Assembly (NCBI RefSeq): GCF_008329715.1
Contig: NZ_VTSR01000022.1
Location: 62,001 to 126,000, forward strand
DNA: 64,000 nucleotides
From: Gimesia chilikensis
GTDB taxonomy: Bacteria > Planctomycetota > Planctomycetia > Planctomycetales > Planctomycetaceae
Direction: 5' to 3'
A program made the translations under genes and the position numbers. The notes under the pieces are model-generated. The model was given only the letters and a program-made list of their open reading frames with translations. It had not been told where the DNA came from and did not search any database. Shown here one piece after another: positions 39,035 to 47,633 of the stretch (the stretch's first letter is position 1; each line of letters opens with the position of its first letter).

Positions 39035-39337
39035 TTACCATAACGCGTTCGGATGTTCGCGGTGAAAGTCATGGATTTGCTGTACCGTGTCTTCGACTTT
39101 TTCCAGATCAGTGTAGTACATCGCGCTGGGATCGATCTGGTGTGCTTCGAGGTGTTCTATTTTCGCACGGATCTGCGGGACCCGGGCGATGCGGGGGAGT
39201 GCCACGAACCAGATCAGACCAAGGGCACCGGTTACCAGCAGAAAACTTGACCAGCGCCGGCGCAGACCGGCAGAGTGATTTGGGGAGTCAGATTTTGGAC
39301 AATCGTGAGGCACTGGTACGCTGACTGATAGAGACAC
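39035..39337 (-). CDS. Small single-pass membrane protein of unknown function
   Basis: A 100-residue protein with one membrane helix (FLLVTGALGLIWFVALP, about residues 32-48) and a C-terminal, probably periplasmic, charged helix rich in His and Glu. The GTG start overlaps the stop of the DUF1501 gene by one base (TAGTG), suggesting translational coupling. That overlap and the clear topology are the main support. No family is recognised. Confidence 0.6.
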   Translation of the reverse strand: MSLSVSVPVPHDCPKSDSPNHSAGLRRRWSSFLLVTGALGLIWFVALPRIARVPQIRAKIEHLEAHQIDPSAMYYTDLEKVEDTVQQIHDFHREHPNALW

Positions 39338-40716
39338 TAAAAGAGTTCGCTGATCACTTCACCGTGATCTACGGCTATCGTAGGTCTTCCAGAGTGATCC
39401 GGGAAGTGCATTTCCGGATCCATGCCTAATACCCGGTAAATCGTATGATGAATATGACCGGGACGGACGGGACGGTCCGCAGGGGCATCGCCCAGACGAT
39501 TGGTGGCGCCGACAATCCGGCCCCCTTTGACACCTCCGCCGCCCAGCAGGCAGAACATGGAGTTGCCCCAGTGGTCGCGGCCGGGCGTTCCCTGGCTTAA
39601 TGGAGGTCCACCGTTGCCGCCATCGTTCATGCGGGGAGTGCGGCTGAATTCACCACACAACACGACCAGCACCTTTTCACTGAGTCCGCGTTGTGCGAGG
39701 TCTTCAAACAGAGCACTCACAGCCTGGTCGACGCGGGGGAGATAGCTTTCCATACCGCTCTGCAGGTTCCAGTGATGGTCCCAGCCACCAAAGTGCACGG
39801 TGACGAAAGTAGTTCCCGCTTCCACCAGACGGCGGGCCAGCAGGACACTCTGTCCCCAGGTGTGGCGCCCGTATTGATCGCGGAGCTTTTCGTCTTCGGA
39901 TTTCAGATCAAATGCGCGGCGGGCTTTTTCGCCGGTGACCATGTCATAAGCTTTCTGGTCCAACCGATCCATGGAATCGAGCATGCCTGACTGGTCCACA
40001 TCTCTGCGGAGGCGATCGAAGGTTTTGAGCAGGTCTTTGCGGTCTTTGAGACGTTGGAGGGAGAGCCCGTTAATGGGGCTCAGGTTCTGGACCTGGAAAT
40101 TCTGGTTGTTGGGATCCGAGCCGGTTTCGAAGGGATCGTATTGCACTCCCAGAAAGTTACCCCCGAAGTAGCCGGGACGCAATCCGATGCTCGATGCATA
40201 AGGGACAGAGACGTAGGCCGGCATTCCGGGATCACGCGGACCGAGGACCTTGGTGGCCATCGAGGCGATGGACGGATTCCGACCGGGAGTGCTGCCACCG
40301 CTGACGCCTCCCCGTCCGGTGAGCATCCAGTGCCCGCCGGTAAAGTGGTCACCAGTATTGTGATGTAGCGAACGAACGACCGAGAACTTGTCCGCACATT
40401 TCGCCTGGAGCGGAAACAGCTCGGTGATTTCCATGCCGGGGACATTGGTGTGAATCGGATTCCAGATGCCCCTGTATTCGCTGGGGGCTTCAGGCTTCAT
40501 GTCATAGGTGTCGAGGTGACTTGGTCCGCCATCGAGCCAGAGCAGAATGACGGAGGTGTCTTTCTTCGGGATGCCGTTTTGAGCTGCGTTTGCTTTCGCA
40601 TGCAGGATCTGTGAGAGGCTGGCTGAGCCCATGCCCGCCATACCGACCTGCAGGAAGTGACGACGGCTGAGACCGTCACAATATTTGCCGCTTTTGCCAA
40701 ACTCGACACGGAACAT
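39337..40716 (-). CDS. DUF1501 family protein with twin-arginine signal
   Basis: A 459-residue exported protein. The Tat-like N-terminus is LSRRHFLQVGMAGMGSASLS. Family motifs are ILLWLDGGPSHLDTYDMKPEAP, TGGHWMLTGRGG, VHFGGWDHHWN and VVLCGEFSRTPRMN, with the C-terminal GRPTIAVDHGEVISELF. Unlike the copy at 22189-23487 it has no PSCyt/PSD1 gene next to it, but is coupled to a small membrane protein that might anchor or help it. Function unknown. Confidence 0.85.
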   Translation of the reverse strand: MFRVEFGKSGKYCDGLSRRHFLQVGMAGMGSASLSQILHAKANAAQNGIPKKDTSVILLWLDGGPSHLDTYDMKPEAPSEYRGIWNPIHTNVPGMEITELFPLQAKCADKFSVVRSLHHNTGDHFTGGHWMLTGRGGVSGGSTPGRNPSIASMATKVLGPRDPGMPAYVSVPYASSIGLRPGYFGGNFLGVQYDPFETGSDPNNQNFQVQNLSPINGLSLQRLKDRKDLLKTFDRLRRDVDQSGMLDSMDRLDQKAYDMVTGEKARRAFDLKSEDEKLRDQYGRHTWGQSVLLARRLVEAGTTFVTVHFGGWDHHWNLQSGMESYLPRVDQAVSALFEDLAQRGLSEKVLVVLCGEFSRTPRMNDGGNGGPPLSQGTPGRDHWGNSMFCLLGGGGVKGGRIVGATNRLGDAPADRPVRPGHIHHTIYRVLGMDPEMHFPDHSGRPTIAVDHGEVISELF

Positions 40717-40860
40717 AATTGCGCTCCAGAACGCGACTAAGAAATAAGTGAACTTTGATGTATTTTAGAATCCTCTCTCTGGTTTCGTCAATAAGGAAGC
40801 GCTCTGTTTCAAGTGAGAGAGCGGGAATCAGGGGAGAGAGCAAACAGGGAAGCAGGTCGG

Positions 40861-41766
40861 TCAGCTGATGGCTGCGGACTTCTCTTTCGCCGCCCGATAA
40901 ATGACGCCGTTGATTTCGCCCCCCATCATCAGAATCGCTCCGGTCATATACAACCAGACGAGTAACACAATGAATCCCCCCAGGGTCCCATAAGTTTCGT
41001 TGTAGTGTGCAAAATTTTCGACATATTCGCGAAAGCCCAGCAACATGACCACCCAGCTGACAACAACAAACAGGCTGCCCGGCGTGATGATGTTCCAGGG
41101 AAGTTTGACACTGGGAACGGCCCAGTAGATGACCGAGGTCGAAATCAGCATGAAGCCACAGGCGACCGACCAGCGGGTGCCGGCAGAGAGCAGGACATGC
41201 AGCCAGGGGGCTTCGAAATTGGACAGCAGCAGGCGGGCAATCGCGGGCCCGACCACCAGCAGAATCATGGCGAGTAATAGCAGGAACAGCACAAAAAATG
41301 TCAGCAAGAGGGAGAGTCCGCCTGCTTTGAGTAACTTTCTGCGATGATCGACTTCAAACACCGCATCCAGTCCTTTGCCCATCGTGAGGAACAGGCGCAT
41401 GCCCCCCCAGGACAACAGCACTACGCCCCCCATGATCAGACTGAAGGTCGTTTTCTTCTGGATGTCGGCGATCTGGTCGAACAGGATTTGGGAGAGGTCA
41501 TGCGGCAGTCCCATATTGATGGCGTTCTCCATGCTGCGAATCAGGCCCTCGATCGGGAGTTGAGCCACACAGCCAATCAGGACCATCAGTAAGGGGAAGA
41601 GCGTGAAGATGGCGTAATAGGCAAACTGTGCGCTCTGGGCACTGAGGCGGTGCTGGTTGTAGCCGATGAAGGCACGTCGGACCAGATCCCAGGGAGTCAG
41701 GCCTCCTAATTTCCACATCGCGAGAAAGCCGATTTTGCTCAGATCAAGTTGTTCGGTTTTATTCAT
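40861..41766 (-). CDS. YihY/virulence-factor-BrkB family inner-membrane protein
   Basis: A 301-residue integral membrane protein with about six helices. The family start QSAQFAYYAIFTLFPLLMVLIGCV is clear, as are VVLLSWGGMRLFLTMGKGLD and the final YGTLGGFIVLLVWLYMTGAILMMGGEIN. Once named ribonuclease BN by mistake, the family is thought to be a transporter or envelope protein of unknown role. GAACAACTTGAT precedes no strong Shine-Dalgarno site. Codon use is like the neighbours. Confidence 0.88.
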   Translation of the reverse strand: MNKTEQLDLSKIGFLAMWKLGGLTPWDLVRRAFIGYNQHRLSAQSAQFAYYAIFTLFPLLMVLIGCVAQLPIEGLIRSMENAINMGLPHDLSQILFDQIADIQKKTTFSLIMGGVVLLSWGGMRLFLTMGKGLDAVFEVDHRRKLLKAGGLSLLLTFFVLFLLLLAMILLVVGPAIARLLLSNFEAPWLHVLLSAGTRWSVACGFMLISTSVIYWAVPSVKLPWNIITPGSLFVVVSWVVMLLGFREYVENFAHYNETYGTLGGFIVLLVWLYMTGAILMMGGEINGVIYRAAKEKSAAIS

Positions 41767-41982
41767 GTTTGTTTAATCTGTTCTATCACAACGGCTTACG
41801 GCAACGCGAACCTCTGGCAGCTGAACGACAATAAAAATCGTTAAAATTCCTATAATCATTAAAGGTTAACATTGGGAAATGACGATCTCAGAGATAGAGG
41901 GTTCTCTCTGCAGGGGATCCTGCGACTGTCACTCCACGAGTGACGACCACTTTTAAGAACTGAGATTGACCGGATTTTCCAA

Positions 41983-42714
41983 ATGAATTCGTTACTGAAA
42001 TTAAGTGTGGGTATTTTACTCTGTCTTCCTCTGACCGGCTGCGCCGGACCAGGTTATTACGATCCGTCGACCGGCATGGTCTGCGGTGGTGAGATGTACG
42101 GCCCCACCAACTTCATGGATGATATCAAATGTTCGCTGTCAAAGCATCGCGCACAGCGGATGCAAAAGCTATGCTGCAATTCCTGTGATCCGTGTAATAC
42201 CTGTGATCCCTGTGGTGGCTGCAATACCTGCGGTCCTTTTAAGAAGCATGGTTTTGGTAAGAAGTTCCCTTCCACACTGGCTTCGGGAACCTTCAGCTAT
42301 GGTGGCTGGGATGAAGGTCCCATGGAAACCTATCCCATGGAATCGTACCCCACGCCGAACTTCTCTTCCCAGTCCAACTGCCCGACCTGTGGTCCACAGG
42401 GGGGACAGGGACAGTACTATGAATCTCCGCAAACCTACGAAGGTGAGTATCAAGGTGATTACCACGGCGAATTCGTGCCGGGAGGAAACGGTGCTCCCTC
42501 TGGTCCTGCAACTGTTGTCCCTCAGAAGATTGCCCCTACACCCGATCACGGACCTAAGGGAGCCATCCAGAAACCAGCGCCTGCACCTGCTGCCGAAGAA
42601 CCCATGTCTTCCGTACCTCCTTCCATGCTGTATGCTCCGACCAACATTCCCAGCTCGGCTCAGCCCGGTCAGGGAGCCCGTCCGGTGCGGTGGGTACCAG
42701 CTCAGGTTCACTAA
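41983..42714 (+). CDS. Lipoprotein with a strictly periodic CxxC run and Pro/Gly-rich tail
   Basis: A 243-residue protein. A lipoprotein signal ends in LPLTGC with C20 as the lipidation site. C65, C68, C71, C74, C77, C80 and C83 follow at exact three-residue spacing (CNSCDPCNTCDPCGGCNTC), after C64. The rest is low complexity, rich in Gly, Pro, Ser, Tyr and Gln, ending PVRWVPAQVH. The Cys run could bind metal or crosslink envelope proteins by disulfides; planctomycetes have Cys-rich cell-wall proteins, but I do not recognise this one. The start ATG follows about 200 bases without a gene. Confidence 0.72.
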   Translation: MNSLLKLSVGILLCLPLTGCAGPGYYDPSTGMVCGGEMYGPTNFMDDIKCSLSKHRAQRMQKLCCNSCDPCNTCDPCGGCNTCGPFKKHGFGKKFPSTLASGTFSYGGWDEGPMETYPMESYPTPNFSSQSNCPTCGPQGGQGQYYESPQTYEGEYQGDYHGEFVPGGNGAPSGPATVVPQKIAPTPDHGPKGAIQKPAPAPAAEEPMSSVPPSMLYAPTNIPSSAQPGQGARPVRWVPAQVH

Positions 42715-42810
42715 GCATCCGTGGAGTGCAGCAGAAATCTCAGGTCGTCTCTCAACAATGAACGTGCCGGCCTGAGTTGAGAACAGATCCGAAAGGGAAG
42801 GGACCCTGCC

Positions 42811-44259
42811 GTGCAGCGAACTGAAACTCCAATGCAGGGAACCGGTTCTCTGTCTGTTCGTCGTCTGACTTGTCTGCTGACGCTCTCCATCGTGGTGTTG
42901 GTTTCTTCCAGGACAACGGAGTGCCAGGCGGAACTCTTCGAAGTGGGCCCCGATAAGAAGTACACCCTGCTGGAAAAAGTTCCCTGGGAGAGTCTTTCTC
43001 CGGGGGATGAGGTCCAGATTCACTGGCGGGCGCAGCCTTATCGGAGTAAATGGGTACTCTGCCGACGGGGGACCCAGGCGAAGCCGATCGTGATCAAGGG
43101 TGTTCCTTCCGAGAAAGGGGACTTGCCTGTGATCGATGGTCGGCGGGCCGTCACGCGACCGCAGCTCCGTTATTGGGGCGAACAGCGGGGGATCATCAAA
43201 ATTGGTGGTGCCCGCGATCCTGCCGATACGATGCCCGCGCACATTGTGATCGAGAACCTCGACATCCGCAGTGCGCGGCCCTCCTTCTTCTATTTCAGTT
43301 CGGACGGACTGCAGAAGTATTTTCAGAACGCTGCGGCGATCTTCATTGAAAAAGGGGAACACATTACGATCCGCAACTGCTTCCTGCACGATTGCGGTAA
43401 CGGTCTGTTTATCGCCCCCGACTCGAAAGAGATTCTCGTCGAGAACTGTGCGATCTATCATAACGGGATCGCCGACAGCTACTACGAGCACAACGTTTAT
43501 ACTGAAGCCGCCGGGATGATCTTCCAGGGGAACTACCTCGGTCCCCTTCGCGAAAACTGCCTGGGAAACAATCTCAAAGATCGCTCCGCCGGTCTGATCG
43601 TACGCTACAACTGGATCGAAAGCGGCAACCGACAGCTCGATCTGGTCGATGCCGAGGATAGCGATACGATTCGCTTTGATCCCCGATACCGCACTACTTA
43701 TGTGTATGGCAATGTGCTGGTGAAACGGAAGGAAGATTCGAACACACAGATGATTCACTACGGCGGCGACAGTGGCGACGAAAACAATTATCGCAAGGGG
43801 ACATTGTTTCTCTACAACAACACGATGGTTTCCCGGCGGGCTTCCACTACGCTGGTGCGACTCTCGACCTCGAGCGAACATCTGGACTGCCGGAATAACA
43901 TTCTCTATACCACGCACGATGGCAGCAGTCTGGCGATTCTCGATGAAGCGGGGACGGCGAGCCTGAGTCATAACTGGATCAAACGGGGCTGGAAAGCCGC
44001 GCACTCCACTCGCTTCGGCAAGGTCAGTGCGGAAGACGAAATCCATTCCGGTGCCGATCCGGGATTTCAGGACGAAGAGAAGAACCTGTTCTTCCTGACT
44101 GCCAAGTCCGCTTGTCTGAATAAAGCGGGCGCTCTGCCGGAAGCTGTCAAAGCAAACTTCCCCGTGAAACAGGAATTTAAAGGTCCCCGGGGAATGAAAC
44201 AACGCCCCGCAGCATCATTGAATGACCTGGGGGCGTTGGAGCGAGAATCCGAAGAGTAA
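42811..44259 (+). CDS. Secreted right-handed beta-helix repeat protein
   Basis: A 482-residue exported protein. A signal-like hydrophobic stretch (LTCLLTLSIVVLVSSRTTE) precedes a parallel beta-helix region (about 100-400) with stacked motifs such as HIVIENLDIRSARPS, HITIRNCFLHDCGNGLFI, ILVENCAIYHNG and GTLFLYNNTMVSRR. Such folds are found in pectate lyases, alginate epimerases and related enzymes. The GTG at 42811 follows GGGAAGGG; ATG 42832 is the alternative. Catalytic residues cannot be assigned. A polysaccharide substrate is likely by fold only. A 677-codon frame on the opposite strand is a shadow of this gene. Confidence 0.8.
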   Translation: MQRTETPMQGTGSLSVRRLTCLLTLSIVVLVSSRTTECQAELFEVGPDKKYTLLEKVPWESLSPGDEVQIHWRAQPYRSKWVLCRRGTQAKPIVIKGVPSEKGDLPVIDGRRAVTRPQLRYWGEQRGIIKIGGARDPADTMPAHIVIENLDIRSARPSFFYFSSDGLQKYFQNAAAIFIEKGEHITIRNCFLHDCGNGLFIAPDSKEILVENCAIYHNGIADSYYEHNVYTEAAGMIFQGNYLGPLRENCLGNNLKDRSAGLIVRYNWIESGNRQLDLVDAEDSDTIRFDPRYRTTYVYGNVLVKRKEDSNTQMIHYGGDSGDENNYRKGTLFLYNNTMVSRRASTTLVRLSTSSEHLDCRNNILYTTHDGSSLAILDEAGTASLSHNWIKRGWKAAHSTRFGKVSAEDEIHSGADPGFQDEEKNLFFLTAKSACLNKAGALPEAVKANFPVKQEFKGPRGMKQRPAASLNDLGALERESEE

Positions 44260-44276
44260 CCTCTGCTGTCTTTTGC

Positions 44277-45761
44277 TTAGCCTTTGTACTCGCGGGCAAC
44301 TTCTACCAGTGTGCGAACCATGCAGCCGGTAGCGCCACCTTCACGGTGAGGCAGGTTGGCCGAAGCGAAAGCCGGGCCTGCGATATCGAGGTGGACCCAC
44401 GGGGTTTCGCTGACGAAGTTTTCCAGGAACTTGGCAGCGGTGATGGCACCACCCCAGCGAAGACCGACGTTCTTCAGGTCTGCCACATCGCTTTTAAGCT
44501 GATCGGCAAACTCCGGGAACATAGGCATTTCCCAGACCGATTCGCCGGTGGTTTTAGCGGCGTCTTGAACCGCTTGCGACCAGTCCGGGGTGTTGGAGAA
44601 AATGCCGGTGACATCTTCACCCAGGGCGACGACACAGGCACCGGTCAGGGTGGCGAGGTCGATCAGGTTCGAGGCCCCGCGGTCGACAGCCAGCGTGAGG
44701 ACGTCGGCCAGAACCAGGCGTCCTTCGGCATCGGTGTTGAGAACTTCGATGGTCTTGCCGTTCCGGGCTGTGAGTACGTCACCCAGTTTGTAAGACGATC
44801 CGTTGACCATGTTTTCCACGAGTCCCATGTAGCCCACGACATTGACGGGCAGCTTGAGGCGGGCAATCGCCGTCATCGCACCCAGTACTGCGGCTGCGCC
44901 ACCCATGTCGCATTTCATGGTCTTCATGCCGTCACTGGGCTTGAGTGAAAGTCCGCCGCTGTCAAAGGTGACCCCTTTGCCGACCAGGGCCAGCGTGGGA
45001 GCGGAGGCAGCACCGCCCTGATGTTTCAGAATCGCCAGGCGGGGAGGCTGATCGCTGCCCTGGGCGACGGCCAGCATCGAGCCCATCTTTTCATCTGCCA
45101 GTTGTTTTTCGTCGAGGATCTCTGCTTCCAGGCCACATTCCTTCGCGACTTCCACAACCTTGTCGGCAAAGCTGACGGGAAAGATATCGCCGGCGGGACG
45201 GTTGACCACTTCGCGTGCCAGGTTAACGGCTTCACCCAGGATCGATCCCTCTGTGATTGCCTGTTGAATTTCAGCAGAGTCTGCACCCGCGATCGACACT
45301 TCCTGGAAGGGGAAGCGGCCGGGTTCCGCCCGGTACAGGTCCTGTCCCACCGAACCGACGGTCATGGCGGTGCTGATCTGACGGGCGATCTGGGCTGCAG
45401 AGAGAGAACTTTCTGAAACTTCGGGGAGCAGGACTGCGGCGCGGATCTCTTTTTTGGTTGAGATGGCACGGGCGGAGGTCATCAGGGATTTTTCCAGCGC
45501 TGCCAGCGAGAGGTCTTTCGCGGGTCCCAGTCCCGTCAGCAGGATGCGTGGGGTTTTAATGCCACTTAATCCGAGCAGGGTGGCGGTCGACGCCAGTTTG
45601 CCGGTGAAGTCTTCAGCTTCGATCAAGCGGCTGATCTGGCCACCGATCGCTTCATCCAGTTGTGAAACGTCAGCAGGGAGCGGGGCTGCCTCGGCCAGGG
45701 GGATAATCAGCCAGTCTGCTTCGATTGCGGAGAGTGCGTCATTCGTCAATTGTGTCGCCAT
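44277..45761 (-). CDS. pepA: Leucyl aminopeptidase (M17)
   Basis: About 494 residues. The signature NTDAEGRLVLADVL is intact. The metal ligands are in LVGKGVTFDSGGLSLKPSDGMKTMKCDM, and the catalytic Lys and Arg lie in these two motifs. It removes N-terminal residues from cytoplasmic peptides, using two metal ions. The start is ATG 45761 (MATQLTND), preceded by AAAGGGAT; a longer frame to 46007 adds an unlikely leader that runs through the divergent nitrilase gene. It is divergent from that gene, with an 84-base shared promoter region. Confidence 0.9.
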   Translation of the reverse strand: MATQLTNDALSAIEADWLIIPLAEAAPLPADVSQLDEAIGGQISRLIEAEDFTGKLASTATLLGLSGIKTPRILLTGLGPAKDLSLAALEKSLMTSARAISTKKEIRAAVLLPEVSESSLSAAQIARQISTAMTVGSVGQDLYRAEPGRFPFQEVSIAGADSAEIQQAITEGSILGEAVNLAREVVNRPAGDIFPVSFADKVVEVAKECGLEAEILDEKQLADEKMGSMLAVAQGSDQPPRLAILKHQGGAASAPTLALVGKGVTFDSGGLSLKPSDGMKTMKCDMGGAAAVLGAMTAIARLKLPVNVVGYMGLVENMVNGSSYKLGDVLTARNGKTIEVLNTDAEGRLVLADVLTLAVDRGASNLIDLATLTGACVVALGEDVTGIFSNTPDWSQAVQDAAKTTGESVWEMPMFPEFADQLKSDVADLKNVGLRWGGAITAAKFLENFVSETPWVHLDIAGPAFASANLPHREGGATGCMVRTLVEVAREYKG

Positions 45762-45845
45762 CAGTTTTAAAATCCCTTTATCGTTGGAAAACATCAGATT
45801 AAGATGGGTGAATTCACAGCATATCAAATCGGAAGGAAAAACCCA

Positions 45846-46802
45846 ATGAGAGACATCAGGATCGCTGCCGTCCAGTTTGAACATCGTAACGGAGACAAGG
45901 CGTTTAATCTGCAGCGCATCCGTGAGCTGGCTCAACAGGCGGTCGCCCAGGGGGCTGAGATTGTCAGCTTTCATGAATGTTGTATCCCCGCTTACACATT
46001 CGTGCAATCGTTCTCCAAAGAAGAACTGCTGGCGCTGGCCGAGCCGGTGCCTTCCGGGCCGAGTACACAGGAACTGATGTCAATCTCCCGGGAAGTTGGC
46101 GTACCCATCCTGGCCGGCCTGTTCGAAGAGGATCAGGGGGACGTGTATAACACGTACGTCTGTGTCGATGGGGATGAACTGGTGGCCCGCTTTCGCAAGC
46201 TGCATGCGTTTGTGAATTCGCATCTTTCTTCGGGAAGTGAATACGCGGTCTTCGATCTGCGGGGCTGTCGTTGTGGGATCTTGATCTGCTACGACAATAA
46301 CCTGATCGAAAACGTGCGGATGACAGCCATGCTGGGGGCCGAGATCATCTTTATGCCCCATGTGACCTGTTGCCTGCCGTCGGTGATGCCCGGGCGGGGA
46401 CTCGTGGATCCGAAACTGTGGGAGAACCGGGACCGGGATCCCGTCAGGTTACGACAGGAATTTCAGGGGCCCAAGGGGAAAGGCTGGCTGATGCGCTGGC
46501 TGCCCGCGCGGTCTTATGACAACGGCGTGTACGCGATCTTCACGAACCCGGTCGGCATGGATGACCAGGAAGTCAAGCCGGGGCTGTCGATGATTCTCGA
46601 TCCGTTTGGAGAGATCATCGCCGAGTGTACGAACCTCGGAGATGACATTGCGATCGCGTTGTGCACCGAGGAAAAACTGTCGCAGGCCAGTGGGCGACGA
46701 TACATCCGCGCCCGGCGTCCCGATCTGTACGGCAAGCTCGTGGAGCCCCCGGCGGAACCTCCCGTGACCCAACCCGGTTGGGAGTTGAAGCCCTCCAGTT
46801 GA
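45846..46802 (+). CDS. Carbon-nitrogen hydrolase (nitrilase superfamily)
   Basis: A 318-residue cytoplasmic amidase-like enzyme with the full catalytic triad: E44 (EIVSFHE), K118 (RFRKLHAF) and C148 (RCGILICYDNNL). Members cleave amide or nitrile bonds in compounds such as N-carbamoyl amines, ureidopropionate or omega-amides. The substrate cannot be read here. ATG 45846 is chosen because GGAAGG lies about nine bases upstream; the frame is open to 45804. The gene is divergent from pepA and ends just before the queC stop. Confidence 0.86.
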   Translation: MRDIRIAAVQFEHRNGDKAFNLQRIRELAQQAVAQGAEIVSFHECCIPAYTFVQSFSKEELLALAEPVPSGPSTQELMSISREVGVPILAGLFEEDQGDVYNTYVCVDGDELVARFRKLHAFVNSHLSSGSEYAVFDLRGCRCGILICYDNNLIENVRMTAMLGAEIIFMPHVTCCLPSVMPGRGLVDPKLWENRDRDPVRLRQEFQGPKGKGWLMRWLPARSYDNGVYAIFTNPVGMDDQEVKPGLSMILDPFGEIIAECTNLGDDIAIALCTEEKLSQASGRRYIRARRPDLYGKLVEPPAEPPVTQPGWELKPSS

Positions 46803-46809
46803 GCGTGGA

Positions 46810-47505
46810 TTATTTTTTCAGGGCCGGATCATCAAAGCCGGCTTCCGCGAAGCCTTTGGCGCGGAGCTGGCAGGAGTCGCAGTGACCGCAGGGGGTGCCA
46901 TCGGGCAGCGGGTCGTAGCAGCTGTGAGTCAGGCCATAATCGACGCCGAGTTCCATTCCCTTTTGGATGATCTCCGCTTTGGTGAGTGAAATCAAAGGCG
47001 TATGCACCTTCCAGGTACCGCTGTGTTCCACTCCCGACTTGGTGGCGAGGTTGGCCATTTTCTCGAAGGATTCGATGAACTCGGGTCGACAGTCGGGATA
47101 GCCGCTGTAATCGACGGCATTCACGCCGATGAACAGGTCGAAGGCATTCAATGTTTCGGCCCAGGCGAGTGCCAGCGAGAGGAAAACCGTGTTCCGGGCC
47201 GGGACGTAGGTGATGGGGATGCCGGCTTCCAGGTCATCATCTGAGCGGTCCTTGGGGACTTCGATGTCGGCGGTGAGTGCCGAGCCGCCGAAGACACGCA
47301 GATCCAGCGGGAAGGTGACGAAGTGTTGCGCATCGAATGCCTGACAGACTTTTTTCGCGGCGTCCAGTTCGTGGCGGTGCCGCTGTCCGTAGTCGAAGGA
47401 GAGAGCATACAGTTCAAAACCGGCATCGGCGGCGATGGCCAGCGTGGTCGCGGAATCGAGACCGCCACTGACGAGCACAACGGCGCGGGGGGCAGCGGAT
47501 GACAT
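46810..47505 (-). CDS. queC: 7-cyano-7-deazaguanine synthase
   Basis: A 231-residue ATP-dependent enzyme that turns 7-carboxy-7-deazaguanine into preQ0 for queuosine synthesis. The N-terminal PP-loop SGGLDSATT and the C-terminal zinc site with [14 protein letters not shown] are both present. The ATG at 47505 is preferred over the GTG nine bases upstream, because AGGAG at 47514-47518 (minus-strand sense) is spaced for the former. That ribosome-binding site falls in a strong hairpin, suggesting translational control. No queD, queE or queF is nearby. Confidence 0.93.
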   Translation of the reverse strand: MSSAAPRAVVLVSGGLDSATTLAIAADAGFELYALSFDYGQRHRHELDAAKKVCQAFDAQHFVTFPLDLRVFGGSALTADIEVPKDRSDDDLEAGIPITYVPARNTVFLSLALAWAETLNAFDLFIGVNAVDYSGYPDCRPEFIESFEKMANLATKSGVEHSGTWKVHTPLISLTKAEIIQKGMELGVDYGLTHSCYDPLPDGTPCGHCDSCQLRAKGFAEAGFDDPALKK

Positions 47506-47511
47506 AAAAAA

Positions 47512-47559
47512 CACTCCTGCAGGGATCGTGCGCTTAAAAAGTGAAACCTAGCAGGAGTG
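47512..47559 (-). promoter_or_regulatory. Hairpin covering the queC ribosome-binding site
   Basis: On the plus strand CACTCCTGC (47512-47520) is the exact complement of GCAGGAGTG (47551-47559). AGG (47521-47523) also pairs with CCT (47547-47549), giving about 12 pairs with one bulge and a roughly 23-base loop. In the transcript (minus strand) the AGGAG ribosome-binding site is buried in the stem. It could be a translational switch. It does not match a preQ1 riboswitch consensus that I can recognise. Confidence 0.45.
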
Positions 47560-47633
47560 GTAGACGGATGCAATCGCTGGGCTGAAATCCACGTCTGATT
47601 TCTTAAACCCGGATTGAATTTCGGTAAACCGAC

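Noticed and set aside
42175-42234. CRISPR-like or tandem DNA repeat in the Cys-coding run
   Set aside because: The repetition is short, imperfect at the DNA level and explained by the CxxC coding pattern.
42169-44202. A 677-codon minus-strand frame opposite the beta-helix and lipoprotein genes
   Set aside because: It is antisense to two well-supported genes; its product is rich in Arg, His and Gly without domain motifs, as expected for a shadow frame in GC-rich coding DNA.
45762-46007. Longer N-terminus for the leucyl aminopeptidase
   Set aside because: The extra 82 codons run through the start of the divergent nitrilase gene, have no family match, and a good ribosome-binding site precedes ATG 45761.
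47506-47633. preQ1 riboswitch ahead of queC
   Set aside because: The C-rich loop and A-rich tail of the known preQ1 classes are not visible; only the RBS-hiding hairpin is reported.
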